From: Roseovarius salincola
GTDB taxonomy: Bacteria > Pseudomonadota > Alphaproteobacteria > Rhodobacterales > Rhodobacteraceae
NCBI RefSeq assembly: GCF_026891095.1
Contig: NZ_JAPTNL010000002.1
Span: 124,001 to 188,000 of the forward strand
DNA: 64,000 nt
Direction: 5' to 3'
Below, piece after piece: positions 43,870 through 53,151 of this stretch. The number at the start of each line of letters is the position of its first letter. The first letter of the stretch is position 1. A program made the translations under genes and the position numbers. Under the pieces are notes generated by a model. It ran no database searches. It had not been told where the DNA came from and saw nothing but the letters and a program-made list of their open reading frames with translations.

Positions 43870-46800
43870 TGGCGCGAAATGAGGCCACCCAGCGCCAGAT
43901 CGACGCGGCCCATCCCGGCCGCTCTACCTGGCTGTCGGCCAATGCCGGTTCGGGCAAGACCCGCGTGCTGACCGACCGCGTCGCGCGGCTCCTGCTCGAC
44001 AAGGTCGATCCCCAGCACGTCCTTTGCCTCACCTACACCAAGGCCGCCGCCAGCGAGATGCAGAACCGCCTGTTCCGCCGCCTCGGCGAATGGGCAATGC
44101 TCCCCGATGCGGCGCTGACCCGCCAGCTTGACGAACTGGGCTACGCGGGCACCATCGACGCCGCCGCCCTGCGCGATGCCCGCCGCCTCTTCGCCTGCGC
44201 CATCGAAACGCCGGGGGGCCTCAAGATCCAGACGATCCACTCCTTCTGCGCCGGCCTGTTGCGCCGCTTCCCGCTCGAGGCCGGAGTCAGCCCGCAATTC
44301 ACCGAGATGGAAGACCGCACCGCCGGCCTGCTGCGCGCCGAGATCGTCAACCAGATCGCCACCGGCCCCGATGCCCCCGCCCTTCGCGCCATCGCCCGCC
44401 ATCACGGGGGCGAAACCCTGGACGACATCACATCCGAAATCGTCCGCCAGCGCAGTCTGTTCGACAGCCCGCCGAGTGACGCGCGGATCGCCGCCATCTT
44501 CAACCAGCCCGCCACCCTTTCGCCTGAATCCATCGCCTCCGGCGTCTTTCTGGGCGGCGAGCGCGCGCTCCTTGACCGGCTCGTTCCCGCCCTTCTGGCC
44601 AGCGGCACGAATGATTCCAAGGCAGGCGCGAAACTTCAGGCGCTCGGCGCGCTCGACCTCTCGGCGCTGCCGGTGCTCGAAAGCGTCTTTCTGACCGGCG
44701 CTGGCGCGAAAAACCCGTTCTGCGCCAAAACAGGGTCTTTCCCTACCAAGGCCTGCCGCCAACAGCTTGCCCCGGTCCTCGATGAACTTGACCAGTTCAT
44801 GAGCCGCATCGAATCCGCCCGCGACGCCCGCCTTGCGCTTGCCGCGATGAACAAGGCCCGCGCGCTCAACGACTTCGCCGCGATCTTCCTGCCCGCCTAT
44901 GAACGGGCCAAGGCGCTGCGCGGGCTTCTTGATTTCGACGATCTGATCCTGCGCGCACGCCAGCTTCTGACAGACCGCGCCGTCGCGGCCTGGGTTCTCT
45001 TCCGCCTCGATGGCGGGATCGACCACATCCTCGTGGACGAGGCCCAGGATACCAGCCCGGTCCAATGGCAGGTGATCGAACGCCTCGCGCAGGAATTCAC
45101 CAGCGGCGAGGGCACGCGCCCCGATATCACCCGCACGATCTTCGTGGTCGGCGACAAGAAGCAGTCGATCTATTCCTTCCAGGGCGCCGACCCCCGCGAA
45201 TTCGACCGCATGAAAGCCGATTTCGCCACCCGCCTTCACGCCACTGGCCAGCCGCTTCAGGACATGGAGATGGAATATTCCTTCCGCTCCTCGCGCGCCA
45301 TTCTGGAGCTTGTGGATCATTGCTTTGCGGGTAGCCGCGAAAGCGGCTTTACGCCGGAACAGGGTCACAAAGCGTTCAAATCCGACCTGCCCGGCCGGGT
45401 TGACCTCTGGCCACTGATCGAAAAGCCCGAGCGCGACGACACCCACGAATGGCACGATCCGGTCGATGTAAAGGCCCCCAACGATCCCGCCACGCTGCTG
45501 GCGCGGCAGGTGGCGCGCTCGATCCGGCGGATGGTGGACGAAAAACAACCCATCCCCGACGAGGACGGCACGATGCGCCCCTTGCGCCCCGGCGACGTGA
45601 TGATCCTGGTGCAGCGCCGCGCCGACCTGTTCCACGAGATCATCCGCGAATGCAAGGCGCAGGGCCTGCCCATCGCCGGGGCCGACCGGCTCAAGGTCGG
45701 CGCTGAACTGGCGGTCAAGGACCTGGCCGCGCTGCTGTCCTTCCTCTCGACCCCCGAAGACAACCTGTCGCTGGCCACCGCGCTGCGCTCGCCGCTTTTT
45801 GGCTGGTCCGAGGGCGATCTTTACCACCTCGCCGCTGGCCGCGAGCGGAAATATCTCTGGGCCGAGCTGCGCGCGCAGGGCGCGCACCACCCCGAAACGA
45901 TGGCGGTGCTCAATGACCTGCGCGACAAGGCCGAATTCCTGCGCCCCTATGACCTGATCGAACGCATCCTCACCCGCCACGATGGCCGCCGCAAACTGCT
46001 GGCGCGCCTTGGCCCCGAGGCCGAAGACGGTATCGACGCACTGCTGACACAGGCGATGGCCTATGAACAACGCGCGGTGGACAGCCTCACGGGTTTCCTT
46101 GTCTGGATGGAAACCGACGACCTCGAGATCAAGCGCCAGATGGACAGCGCCGGGGATCGCGTGCGCGTCATGACGGTGCATGGCGCCAAGGGGCTTGAAT
46201 CGCCGCTGGTGATCTTGCCCGACACCGGCAAGCGCGATATTCGCATCCGCAACCAGATCGCCGTGGCCGATGGCACTGCCCTTTGGCGCACGCCCGCCGG
46301 AGAATCGCCGCACGCCATCGGCGAGGCCAACGACGCCGCCCGCGAGGCCGAGCGCGCCGAGCGCGAGCGACTGCTTTACGTCGCCATGACCCGTGCCGAG
46401 AAATGGCTGATCGTCGCCGCCGCGGGCGATCTGGGGTCATCCGGCGATGCCTGGTATGACAAGGTGCGCAGCGGGCTTGAGGCAGCAGGCGCGCAGCCAT
46501 GCGATTTCGACAGCGGCGCGGGGCTTCGGCTGGAACATGGGAATTGGGCCAAAACAGGCTCTGTTTCTCCGCCTCCGTCGCGGCGCTCCACCGTCGTCCT
46601 GCCCGCCCATTTCCGCCAACCCGCGCCACGGCTTGCGCCCATGCCGGAAACGCTCAGCCCCTCGCAGCTTGGCGGAGCCAAGGCGCTGCCCGGCGATGCC
46701 GGGCTTGACGAAGACGCCGCAACGCGGCGCGGTCGCCAGATCCACCGCCTGCTCGAATACCTCCCCGACGCCCCGCAAGCCGACTGGGCCGACATGGCCG

Positions 46801-47234
46801 CGCGGCTCCTCGCCTCCGGCCCCGACGCCGCCGGGGGCGACGCCCTTGCCGGGCTCCTTGCCGAGGCGCAAACGGTTCTGAACACACCTGAGCTGCAACC
46901 GCTTTTCTCGCCGCTGGCCCTGGCCGAAGTGCCCGTGACCGCCACGCTGGCCGCGCTGCAAGACCGGCGCATTCATGGCACGATCGACCGGCTGATCGTC
47001 TCGCCCAACCATGTGCTTGCCGTCGATTTCAAGACCAACGCCACCGTGCCGGAGACGCCCGAGGCCACGCCTGACGGGCTGTTGCGCCAGATGGGCGCCT
47101 ATGCCCATGCCCTTGGCGAAATCTACCCGGATCGCCGCATTGAAACCGCTTTGCTCTGGACCCGTAGCGCCATCTTGATGCGCCTTCCGCACGATCTCGT
47201 GACGCGCGCGCTCTGCGACACCCCTATCGCTTGA
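43869..47234 (+). CDS. addA: AddA, helicase-nuclease subunit of the AddAB complex
   Basis: A 1121-residue UvrD-type helicase with C-terminal nuclease. Walker A WLSANAGSGKTRV (21-33), QTIHSFCAGLLRRFP, Walker B ILVDEAQDTSPVQW, FVVGDKKQSIYSFQGADP, VMTVHGAKGLESPLV and LLYVAMTRAEKWL make up the helicase motifs. The nuclease end has GTIDRL and AVDFKTNA. Its ATG overlaps the addB stop (TGATG), so the two subunits are made together. A short gap with no terminator follows before trxA. Confidence 0.94.
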   Translation: MARNEATQRQIDAAHPGRSTWLSANAGSGKTRVLTDRVARLLLDKVDPQHVLCLTYTKAAASEMQNRLFRRLGEWAMLPDAALTRQLDELGYAGTIDAAALRDARRLFACAIETPGGLKIQTIHSFCAGLLRRFPLEAGVSPQFTEMEDRTAGLLRAEIVNQIATGPDAPALRAIARHHGGETLDDITSEIVRQRSLFDSPPSDARIAAIFNQPATLSPESIASGVFLGGERALLDRLVPALLASGTNDSKAGAKLQALGALDLSALPVLESVFLTGAGAKNPFCAKTGSFPTKACRQQLAPVLDELDQFMSRIESARDARLALAAMNKARALNDFAAIFLPAYERAKALRGLLDFDDLILRARQLLTDRAVAAWVLFRLDGGIDHILVDEAQDTSPVQWQVIERLAQEFTSGEGTRPDITRTIFVVGDKKQSIYSFQGADPREFDRMKADFATRLHATGQPLQDMEMEYSFRSSRAILELVDHCFAGSRESGFTPEQGHKAFKSDLPGRVDLWPLIEKPERDDTHEWHDPVDVKAPNDPATLLARQVARSIRRMVDEKQPIPDEDGTMRPLRPGDVMILVQRRADLFHEIIRECKAQGLPIAGADRLKVGAELAVKDLAALLSFLSTPEDNLSLATALRSPLFGWSEGDLYHLAAGRERKYLWAELRAQGAHHPETMAVLNDLRDKAEFLRPYDLIERILTRHDGRRKLLARLGPEAEDGIDALLTQAMAYEQRAVDSLTGFLVWMETDDLEIKRQMDSAGDRVRVMTVHGAKGLESPLVILPDTGKRDIRIRNQIAVADGTALWRTPAGESPHAIGEANDAAREAERAERERLLYVAMTRAEKWLIVAAAGDLGSSGDAWYDKVRSGLEAAGAQPCDFDSGAGLRLEHGNWAKTGSVSPPPSRRSTVVLPAHFRQPAPRLAPMPETLSPSQLGGAKALPGDAGLDEDAATRRGRQIHRLLEYLPDAPQADWADMAARLLASGPDAAGGDALAGLLAEAQTVLNTPELQPLFSPLALAEVPVTATLAALQDRRIHGTIDRLIVSPNHVLAVDFKTNATVPETPEATPDGLLRQMGAYAHALGEIYPDRRIETALLWTRSAILMRLPHDLVTRALCDTPIA

Positions 47235-47292
47235 CGCGTCCCGCCCGCCTACCTAGGTTCGTGCCAACCACACCCCTTCAGGAGAATTGATC

Positions 47293-47613
47293 ATGGGCAC
47301 CGTTGCCGTAACCGACGAAACATTCGACGCCGAAGTAAAGAATTCCGATATCCCCGTCGTGGTGGATTTCTGGGCCGAATGGTGCGGCCCCTGCAAACAG
47401 ATCGGCCCGGCCCTCGAAGAGCTGGCATCCGAAATGGATGGCAAGATCAAGGTCGCCAAGGTCGATGTCGACAGCAACCCCAACGCCGCCGCCGCGATGG
47501 GCGTGCGCGGCATCCCGGCACTGTTCATCTTCAAGAACGGCGAAGTCGTCTCCAACCGCGCAGGCGCCGCCCCCAAGGCCGCGCTGCAAAGCTGGATCGA
47601 AGACAGCATCTGA
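47293..47613 (+). CDS. trxA: thioredoxin
   Basis: A 106-residue thioredoxin 1 with the active site [13 protein letters not shown] (Cys31, Cys34) and the cis-proline loop [17 protein letters not shown] lies nine bases before the ATG at 47293. It reduces protein disulfides in the cytoplasm. A strong terminator follows within 55 bases, so it may be transcribed from its own promoter as well as with addA. Confidence 0.96.
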   Translation: MGTVAVTDETFDAEVKNSDIPVVVDFWAEWCGPCKQIGPALEELASEMDGKIKVAKVDVDSNPNAAAAMGVRGIPALFIFKNGEVVSNRAGAAPKAALQSWIEDSI

Positions 47614-47635
47614 TCGCTTCAGGCGCGATGATCGC

Positions 47636-47667
47636 AAGGGGCCGCCACCGCGCGGCCCTTTTCTTTT
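47636..47667 (+). terminator. Rho-independent terminator after trxA
   Basis: A ten-pair GC-rich stem with one G-U pair (47636-47645 with 47652-47661) and a six-base loop, followed by TTTTCTTTT. It ends 26 bases before the next start. Confidence 0.85.
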
Positions 47668-47692
47668 GCGTGAAACTGCGGAACATGGGCGC

Positions 47693-48841
47693 ATGACGCT
47701 TTCCAACTCCGATATCGCCGAGCTCACGGCCTTCCGCCACGAATTGCACCGCCACCCCGAACTCTCGGGCGAAGAATCTGAAACCGCGCGGCGGATTCTT
47801 GCGGCGCTTGCGCCGCTCGCGCCTGACAGGGTTCTTTCGGGCCTTGGCGGGCACGGGATCGCCGCCGTTTTTTCGGGTGCCGCACCGGGGCCGACGGTTC
47901 TTTTTCGCGCCGAGCTCGACGCGCTCCCGATAGAAGAGCTTTCCGATGCGCCGCACCGCTCCGGCACACCGGGCAAGGCGCATCTTTGCGGCCATGACGG
48001 GCACAGCGCGATCCTGATGGGGCTGGCGCGGCTCTTGTCTCGCCGTCGTCCGGCGCGCGGGCGCGTCGTGCTGATGTTCCAACCGGCCGAGGAAACCGGG
48101 GCCGGGGCCGCCGCCGTGATCGCCGATCCCGGATTCGAGCCTGTTTCACCCGATATCGCCTTTTCCCTGCATAACATGCCGGGACTGCCGCTGGGCCATG
48201 TCGGGCTGGTCTCCGGCCCGGTCAATTGCGCCTCGCGTGGGCTTTCGATGCGCTTCACCGGCAAACCCGCCCATGCTTCCGAACCCGAAAACGGCACCTC
48301 GCCGATGGGCGCGCTATCTGATCTCATGCCCGCGCTGACCGCCCTCAGCCAGGGCAGCACGCAAGATCGCGATTTCACCCTCGTCACCGTGACCCATGCG
48401 TCGATGGGTGCGCCCGCCTTCGGCATCGCACCGGGCGAGGCGACTCTCTACGCCACGCTGCGCACTCTCACCGATGACCGCATGTCGGCGCTCTGTGACA
48501 CCGCGCTCAGGCTCATGCAGGACACCGCCGCGCGCCACGGGCTGGCGGTCGATCATGATTTCCACGATGTTTTCGTCCATTGCGACAACCACCCCGACGC
48601 CACCGCGCATCTTCAGGCGGCGCTCGATGCCCTTGACATCCCGCATGACGGCTCCGGCCTGCCGATGCGCGCCTCCGAGGATTTCGGCCGCTTCGGCCAC
48701 GGCGCCCAATCCGCCATGCTGTTCCTTGGCGCGGGCCGCGCCCATGCGGCTCTGCATAACCCCGATTACGACTTTCCCGACGATCTGATCCCGATCGGCA
48801 CGCGCATCTTTTCCCAGGTCGCCCGCGATCTTCTGGGCTGA
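47693..48841 (+). CDS. M20-family amidohydrolase (hippurate-hydrolase-like)
   Basis: A 382-residue metallo-amidohydrolase of the M20D group. It begins LTAFRHELHRHPELSGEE; metal-site blocks are HLCGHDGHSAILMGLA (Cys and His), MFQPAEETGAGA (Glu pair) and a C-terminal FLGAGRAHAALHNPDYDFPD with the last His. A lid domain sits at about 180-290. The ATG at 47693 is the first after the terminator and gives full length. Members split N-acyl amino acids, hippurate or auxin conjugates. The substrate is unknown. It is separated from hslV by 60 bases. Confidence 0.88.
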   Translation: MTLSNSDIAELTAFRHELHRHPELSGEESETARRILAALAPLAPDRVLSGLGGHGIAAVFSGAAPGPTVLFRAELDALPIEELSDAPHRSGTPGKAHLCGHDGHSAILMGLARLLSRRRPARGRVVLMFQPAEETGAGAAAVIADPGFEPVSPDIAFSLHNMPGLPLGHVGLVSGPVNCASRGLSMRFTGKPAHASEPENGTSPMGALSDLMPALTALSQGSTQDRDFTLVTVTHASMGAPAFGIAPGEATLYATLRTLTDDRMSALCDTALRLMQDTAARHGLAVDHDFHDVFVHCDNHPDATAHLQAALDALDIPHDGSGLPMRASEDFGRFGHGAQSAMLFLGAGRAHAALHNPDYDFPDDLIPIGTRIFSQVARDLLG

Positions 48842-48901
48842 CGCGCCCCTTGCACCCCGATCCCCGCCCTTCCATATAGGCGGGAACCGAATGGAGGCCC
48901 C

Positions 48902-49456
48902 ATGAGCAACGAATTCCCCGGCTGGCACGGCACCACCATCGTCGGCGTCAGGAAAGGCGGCAAGGTGGTGATCGCCGGCGACGGTCAGGTCAGCCTTGGC
49001 AACACCGTCATCAAGGGCAGCGCCCGCAAGGTGCGCCGCCTCTCGCCCGGCGGCTATGACGTGGTCGCCGGTTTCGCCGGGTCCACCGCCGATGCGTTCT
49101 CGCTTCTCGAGCGGCTGGAATCCAAGCTCGAAGCCACCCCCGGCCAGCTGCAACGCGCCTGCGTCGAACTGGCCAAGGACTGGCGCACCGACAAGTATCT
49201 CCAGAAACTCGAGGCCATGCTGCTCGTCACCGATGGCGACCAGCTTTACGTGATCACCGGCGCGGGCGACGTGCTGGAACCCGAACATGACTGCACCGCC
49301 ATCGGCTCGGGGGGCAACTACGCGCTCGCCGCCGCCCGCGCCATGATGGACAGCGACCGCAGCGCCGAACAGATCGCCCGCGACTCCATGGCCATTGCCG
49401 CCGATATCTGCGTCTTCACCAACGGCAACCTGACCGTAGAAAGCATCTCCAAATGA
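48902..49456 (+). CDS. hslV: ATP-dependent protease subunit HslV
   Basis: A 184-residue threonine protease subunit. The active N-terminal threonine follows a ten-residue propeptide ([11 protein letters not shown], with Thr11-Thr12), and [24 protein letters not shown] and [14 protein letters not shown] are family marks. It forms a double hexamer capped by HslU and degrades unfolded or regulatory proteins. Its stop overlaps the hslU start (ATGA). Confidence 0.96.
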   Translation: MSNEFPGWHGTTIVGVRKGGKVVIAGDGQVSLGNTVIKGSARKVRRLSPGGYDVVAGFAGSTADAFSLLERLESKLEATPGQLQRACVELAKDWRTDKYLQKLEAMLLVTDGDQLYVITGAGDVLEPEHDCTAIGSGGNYALAAARAMMDSDRSAEQIARDSMAIAADICVFTNGNLTVESISK

Positions 49457-50760
49457 CCGACCTGACCCCGCGCGAGATCGTCTCGGAACTCGACCGTTTC
49501 ATCATCGGCCAGAAAGAGGCCAAGCGCGCCACCGCCGTCGCCCTGCGCAACCGCTGGCGGCGCAAGCAACTATCCGACGACCTGCGCGACGAGGTCTACC
49601 CCAAGAACATCCTGATGATCGGCCCCACCGGCGTCGGCAAGACCGAGATTTCCCGCCGCCTCGCCAAACTCGCCCGCGCGCCCTTCATCAAGGTCGAGGC
49701 CACCAAGTTCACCGAAGTGGGCTATGTCGGCCGCGATGTCGAACAGATCATCCGCGATCTCGTGGATTCCGCCATCGCCCAGACCCGCGACTTCATGCGC
49801 GAGGACGTGAAAGCGACCGCCCACGCCAATGCCGAGGAGCGCGTCATCGCCGCCATCGCCGGCGAGGATGCCCGCGAAGCCACCCGCGAGATGTTCCGCA
49901 AGAAACTGCGCGACGGGCTGCTTGACGACACCATGATCGAACTCGATGTCGCCGACAGCTCGAACCCGATGGGCATGATGGACATTCCCGGCCAGCCCGG
50001 CGGCCAGATGGGGATGATGAATCTCGGCGATCTCTTCGGCAAGGCCTTCGGCGGGCGCACCGTGCGCAAGAAGATGACCGTCGCCGAAAGCTACCAGGCG
50101 CTGATCGGCGAAGAGGCCGACAAGCTCCTTGATGACGAGGCCGTCGCCAAGACCGCGCTGGAATCCGTCGAACAGAACGGCATCGTCTTCCTTGATGAGA
50201 TCGACAAGGTCTGCGCCAAGTCCGAAACCCGTGGCGGCGATGTCTCGCGCGAGGGGGTGCAGCGTGACCTGCTGCCGCTGATCGAAGGCACCACCGTGTC
50301 CACCAAGCACGGCCCGGTCAAGACCGACCATATCCTGTTCATCGCCTCGGGCGCCTTCCATATCGCCAAGCCGTCGGACCTTCTGCCCGAATTGCAGGGC
50401 CGCCTGCCCATCCGCGTCGAACTGCGCGCGCTCACCGAAGAGGATTTCGTGCGCATCCTGACCGAGACGGACAACGCCCTCACCCGTCAATATACCGCCC
50501 TCATGGGCACCGAGAATGTGACCGTCACCTTTACCGAGGACGGCATCGCGTCCCTCGCCCGCATCGCCGCCGAGGTGAACCACTCGGTCGAGAATATCGG
50601 CGCCCGCCGCCTCTATACCGTGATGGAACGCGTGTTCGAGGAGCTGAGCTTCACCGCCCCCGACCGCACCGGCGACAGCGTGACGGTGGATGCCGGTTTC
50701 GTCGATGACAACCTGGGCGAGCTGATGAAATCCGCCGACCTCTCGCGCTATGTGCTTTAG
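49453..50760 (+). CDS. hslU: HslU, ATPase subunit of the HslUV protease
   Basis: A 435-residue AAA+ unfoldase. Walker [17 protein letters not shown] (56-71), pore loop [15 protein letters not shown], Walker [14 protein letters not shown] (about 244-256), sensor [11 protein letters not shown], and the C-terminal end DLSRYVL that inserts into HslV are all present. The insertion (I) domain at about 110-220 is Met/Gly-rich ([17 protein letters not shown]). Overlaps hslV by 4 bases. Confidence 0.96.
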   Translation: MTDLTPREIVSELDRFIIGQKEAKRATAVALRNRWRRKQLSDDLRDEVYPKNILMIGPTGVGKTEISRRLAKLARAPFIKVEATKFTEVGYVGRDVEQIIRDLVDSAIAQTRDFMREDVKATAHANAEERVIAAIAGEDAREATREMFRKKLRDGLLDDTMIELDVADSSNPMGMMDIPGQPGGQMGMMNLGDLFGKAFGGRTVRKKMTVAESYQALIGEEADKLLDDEAVAKTALESVEQNGIVFLDEIDKVCAKSETRGGDVSREGVQRDLLPLIEGTTVSTKHGPVKTDHILFIASGAFHIAKPSDLLPELQGRLPIRVELRALTEEDFVRILTETDNALTRQYTALMGTENVTVTFTEDGIASLARIAAEVNHSVENIGARRLYTVMERVFEELSFTAPDRTGDSVTVDAGFVDDNLGELMKSADLSRYVL

Positions 50761-50767
50761 GGGGTTC

Positions 50768-50790
50768 GGGGCGCTCTGAACGGGCGCCCC
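50768..50790 (+). terminator. possible terminator after hslU
   Basis: A seven-pair GC stem (50768-50774 with 50784-50790) eight bases after the stop, but without a T tract. It could be an intrinsic terminator aided by Rho, or simply a 3' stabilising hairpin. Confidence 0.4.
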
Positions 50791-50792
50791 TC

Positions 50793-50876
50793 AAAGCCGC
50801 GTATCACCGGGCCGCGCGCTGCGCCAACCACGCCAAAGCCGCGCATCATCGGGCCGCGGTGCGGCGATCCAACGCC
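50793..50876. repeat. two imperfect tandem copies of a 42-base unit
   Basis: Copies at 50793-50834 and 50835-50876 both begin AAAGCCGCG. They share the first 24 positions with two changes, then diverge and rejoin at a closing ACGCC. They lie directly behind the hslU hairpin in non-coding DNA. Confidence 0.6.
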
Positions 50877-50961
50877 GGTTCTGCGCACTTTATCCCGGCC
50901 CAATCCGAGAAACCTCAGAACGGAGCGCCCACCTCACCCAATCGCCGTGCCGGGGGGCGGC

Positions 50962-51015
50962 GTCATGCCGTAGGCATGCCTCTGGCATGACGATGCGCGG
51001 CGGCCTGACGGCCGC
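50962..51015. repeat. pair of palindromes, REP-like
   Basis: GTCATGCC at 50962-50969 pairs with GGCATGAC at 50984-50991; the loop holds a further perfect ten-base palindrome (50972-50981). Next, GCGGCC at 51000-51005 pairs with GGCCGC at 51010-51015 around a TGAC loop, followed by TATTT. Such paired GC-rich palindromes resemble dispersed extragenic repeats, and they mark the left edge of an AT-rich segment. The rest of 50877-51054 holds nothing I can name. Confidence 0.55.
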
Positions 51016-51054
51016 TATTTCGCGCTGGGGGTATCAGCTCAAAGTTGTCGCTTA

Positions 51055-51198
51055 ATGGTTTCATCGAGAATATCAGTTTCACTCGGTAAAGACCCTAAAA
51101 AGACGATTGAGGCCATAAAGCAATGTTGCTTGGGCGTGGGTAAGGCACGGCGTATTCTACAATTGGAGGAGGTTGCCGTTGTACGCTACCCCGCCTAA
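51055..51198 (+). CDS. possible small protein upstream of the AT-rich gene
   Basis: A 47-residue frame (MVSSRISVSLGKDPKKTIEA at the start, ending VVRYPA) with basic and hydrophobic residues in a helix-like order. It shares the lower GC of the next gene and ends 39 bases before it. No ribosome site is evident. It may be a partner of the next gene or chance. Confidence 0.25.
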   Translation: MVSSRISVSLGKDPKKTIEAIKQCCLGVGKARRILQLEEVAVVRYPA

Positions 51199-51237
51199 GC
51201 TCGTTCCAGCGTCAGAAACTGAAGATCGAGCAACGAG

Positions 51238-52077
51238 ATGACTCCAGTCTTGAAGTATTTTCAAGCGCGCGAAGAGCTCCAGATTGCTTTGAAATCGCTG
51301 GAGAAAATATATGATCGTTTAGACCCGAAAAGGCCGCGTTTGCGCACAAGGCTGGTCTCGCTTGCAAATGATTTGGTTGTATCGAGCGAGATGTGTTTTG
51401 AGGCGTTCTGTAGTTGTATGCCCTTCTCGTTTCACCATGCATCAATAATGTCGCAACCAGAGTATGTTGCGGTAAAGTTATCTCAGTTTGAGTCTGAGAG
51501 ATATCAAGAGCTATTCATAGAGAAGAAGTGTCTCGGGCATGAGCTTACAAAAAGCGAAGAAGGTGAGTTAGCCGTAATTCAAAATAAGCTTAATCGGTAT
51601 GGCGAGCTTTGCAATGTGCTCTTTGGCCCTGATGTCCCCAGAGAAATGGAATTGACAAGAAAGCGAGCGGAAGATCGATTGAAAGCTTCGTCTCGGGCAT
51701 TCCTATTTTCATGTCGCGCGTTCCAAGATGCTCTATATGCACTGATGTTGGTGTCCCAAGATCAAAATCCTGGAAAGCATTCTTCAATGAGTGATGGCGT
51801 TAAAGAGAATGGCGTAGCTCGAAAGGTCCTCGGAGAAGAAAGCCCATATTATGATTGGTTCATAAAATTTAAGGGCTTGCGGGACCTAGCTAAAGATGGC
51901 GCTACATGCAGCGTTGGATTGGGAAATATTAACGTTGGTGTGTCTTTTGATGACGCTAGAAACAATGAATTCGTAAAAGTGGGCGGCAATAGGTTTCGCC
52001 TATCAGACCTCGCGGTAGCGATGCATATGACCGCTATAGCAATTGAAAAAACGGTCTCTGAGCCACACCGAAGTTAA
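51238..52077 (+). CDS. AT-rich orphan gene, helical protein of unknown function (possibly HEPN-like)
   Basis: I do not recognise this 279-residue protein. Codon use is plainly different from all neighbours, with many A/T third positions and codons such as ATA, TTA, AGA and GTA, so it is probably acquired. It is mostly helical, with several Cys residues (EMCFEAFCSC). The C-terminal third has the pattern YYDWFIKFKGLRDLAKDG, then a beta-rich tail. A W-F-x-x-F-x-x-L-R-D/N helix followed by a K-D/H-G turn resembles stand-alone HEPN-type proteins seen in defence islands, but the R-x4-H catalytic motif is not clear. No signal peptide or membrane helix. Repeats and non-coding DNA flank it. Confidence 0.75.
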   Translation: MTPVLKYFQAREELQIALKSLEKIYDRLDPKRPRLRTRLVSLANDLVVSSEMCFEAFCSCMPFSFHHASIMSQPEYVAVKLSQFESERYQELFIEKKCLGHELTKSEEGELAVIQNKLNRYGELCNVLFGPDVPREMELTRKRAEDRLKASSRAFLFSCRAFQDALYALMLVSQDQNPGKHSSMSDGVKENGVARKVLGEESPYYDWFIKFKGLRDLAKDGATCSVGLGNINVGVSFDDARNNEFVKVGGNRFRLSDLAVAMHMTAIAIEKTVSEPHRS

Positions 52078-52461
52078 TTGAATTAAGCACCCAGATCTCC
52101 TGCGAATCTCGCGTGCTCTTCGATGATGACGCGGATGAGCATCCGATTGCCAGAGTTCAGCGTATCTGCAGAGTAAGCCTTGGTTCCAGGCTTAGCGAAC
52201 TTCCTCACCCCCCGTACAAAACCCACCCCCCTTCCGTACAAACTCCCACCGCGCGCTGCGTTAACCCGGCCCCATTCGGTGCGCGGCACCGACGTGATAC
52301 CGACGTGATGCATATGCGATACCGAAGGGGGTTTTGGTATATTAACCAAAGGGTTGAGGGGTGATTCCCTCCCCGCGATGCCCGCCCCGCCGGGATGCTC
52401 TATGCAAGGCCCGGATTTTGGCGTATCTCCGCGTGATCGTAATTCAGCCGGGGCCGTTGCC
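52078..52461 (+). promoter_or_regulatory. repeat-rich upstream region of psd
   Basis: 384 bases with no convincing gene. It holds CCGTACAAA twice (near 52213 and 52232), a six-pair palindrome at 52277-52291, a perfect 11-base tandem repeat at 52288-52309, and an inverted repeat TTTGGT/ACCAAA at 52333-52350 around an AT-rich core, which could be an operator or lie at the psd promoter. A minus-strand frame covers 52083-52200 and reads like the end of a protein (RMLIRVIIEEHARF), perhaps a remnant. Confidence 0.45.
52288..52309. repeat. perfect 11-base tandem repeat
   Basis: ACCGACGTGAT occurs twice head to tail; a third partial copy (GATACCGA) follows at about 52318. The unit matches one helical turn, so it could present a protein on one face of the DNA upstream of psd. 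Confidence 0.6.
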
Positions 52462-53151
52462 ATGAACATGATGTCCACCTTCATCAAGCCGATGCATCCC
52501 GAGGGGCATAAATTCGTCGCCATCTTCGCGGCGATCACCCTTGTTTTGTTCCTGATCTGGGATGTTCTCGGCTGGGCGGGCGTCGGCCTGACAATCTGGT
52601 GCTACTACTTCTTCCGCGACCCCGAGCGCGTCACCCCGGACCGCCCCGGCCTGATCGTCAGCCCGGCGGATGGCATCGTCTCCCTGATCGAACCCGCCAT
52701 TCCCCCCGCCGAACTCGGCCTCCCCGACGAACCCCTGACCCGCGTCAGCGTCTTCATGTCCGTCTTCAACTGCCACATCAACCGCGCCCCCACCACCGGC
52801 GAGGTCACCGCCATCGCCTATCGCCCCGGCAAATTCTTCAACGCCTCGCTCGACAAGGCCAGCGCCGATAACGAGCGCAACAGCCTGCTGATCCGCATGG
52901 AGGATGGGCGCGATCTTGCCGTGGTGCAGATCGCCGGGCTGGTCGCCCGGCGGATTGTCTGTTTCGTCAAGGGCGGCGATCATGTAGGTACTGGGGAACG
53001 GTTCGGGCTGATCCGCTTCGGATCACGGCTCGATGTCTACCTTCCCGACGGGGTCAGCCCCCTTGTCCGGGTCGGTCAGACCATGATCGGGGGTGAGACC
53101 ATCCTCGCCGAAACCGGCGCCGCCGCGCCTCAACAGACCACGGAGCAATGA
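52462..53151 (+). CDS. psd: phosphatidylserine decarboxylase, short proenzyme form
   Basis: A 229-residue pyruvoyl enzyme precursor of the short alphaproteobacterial/archaeal type. It has an N-terminal membrane helix ([23 protein letters not shown]), [40 protein letters not shown] and the self-cleavage site [12 protein letters not shown], where the Ser of G-S becomes the pyruvoyl group. ATG 52462 is chosen; an earlier start at 52354 adds a non-conserved lead. It makes phosphatidylethanolamine from the product of PssA, whose gene overlaps by 4 bases. Confidence 0.93.
   Translation: MNMMSTFIKPMHPEGHKFVAIFAAITLVLFLIWDVLGWAGVGLTIWCYYFFRDPERVTPDRPGLIVSPADGIVSLIEPAIPPAELGLPDEPLTRVSVFMSVFNCHINRAPTTGEVTAIAYRPGKFFNASLDKASADNERNSLLIRMEDGRDLAVVQIAGLVARRIVCFVKGGDHVGTGERFGLIRFGSRLDVYLPDGVSPLVRVGQTMIGGETILAETGAAAPQQTTEQ

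Noticed and set aside
43800..46313. Minus-strand 837-residue frame
   Set aside because: It is antisense to addA; Gly/Ala/Arg-rich composition and no domain motifs.
52083..52538. Minus-strand 151-residue frame before psd
   Set aside because: Its N-terminal part is antisense to psd and its middle crosses repeats; only the last 40 codons look protein-like, so it is noted as a possible remnant rather than a gene.
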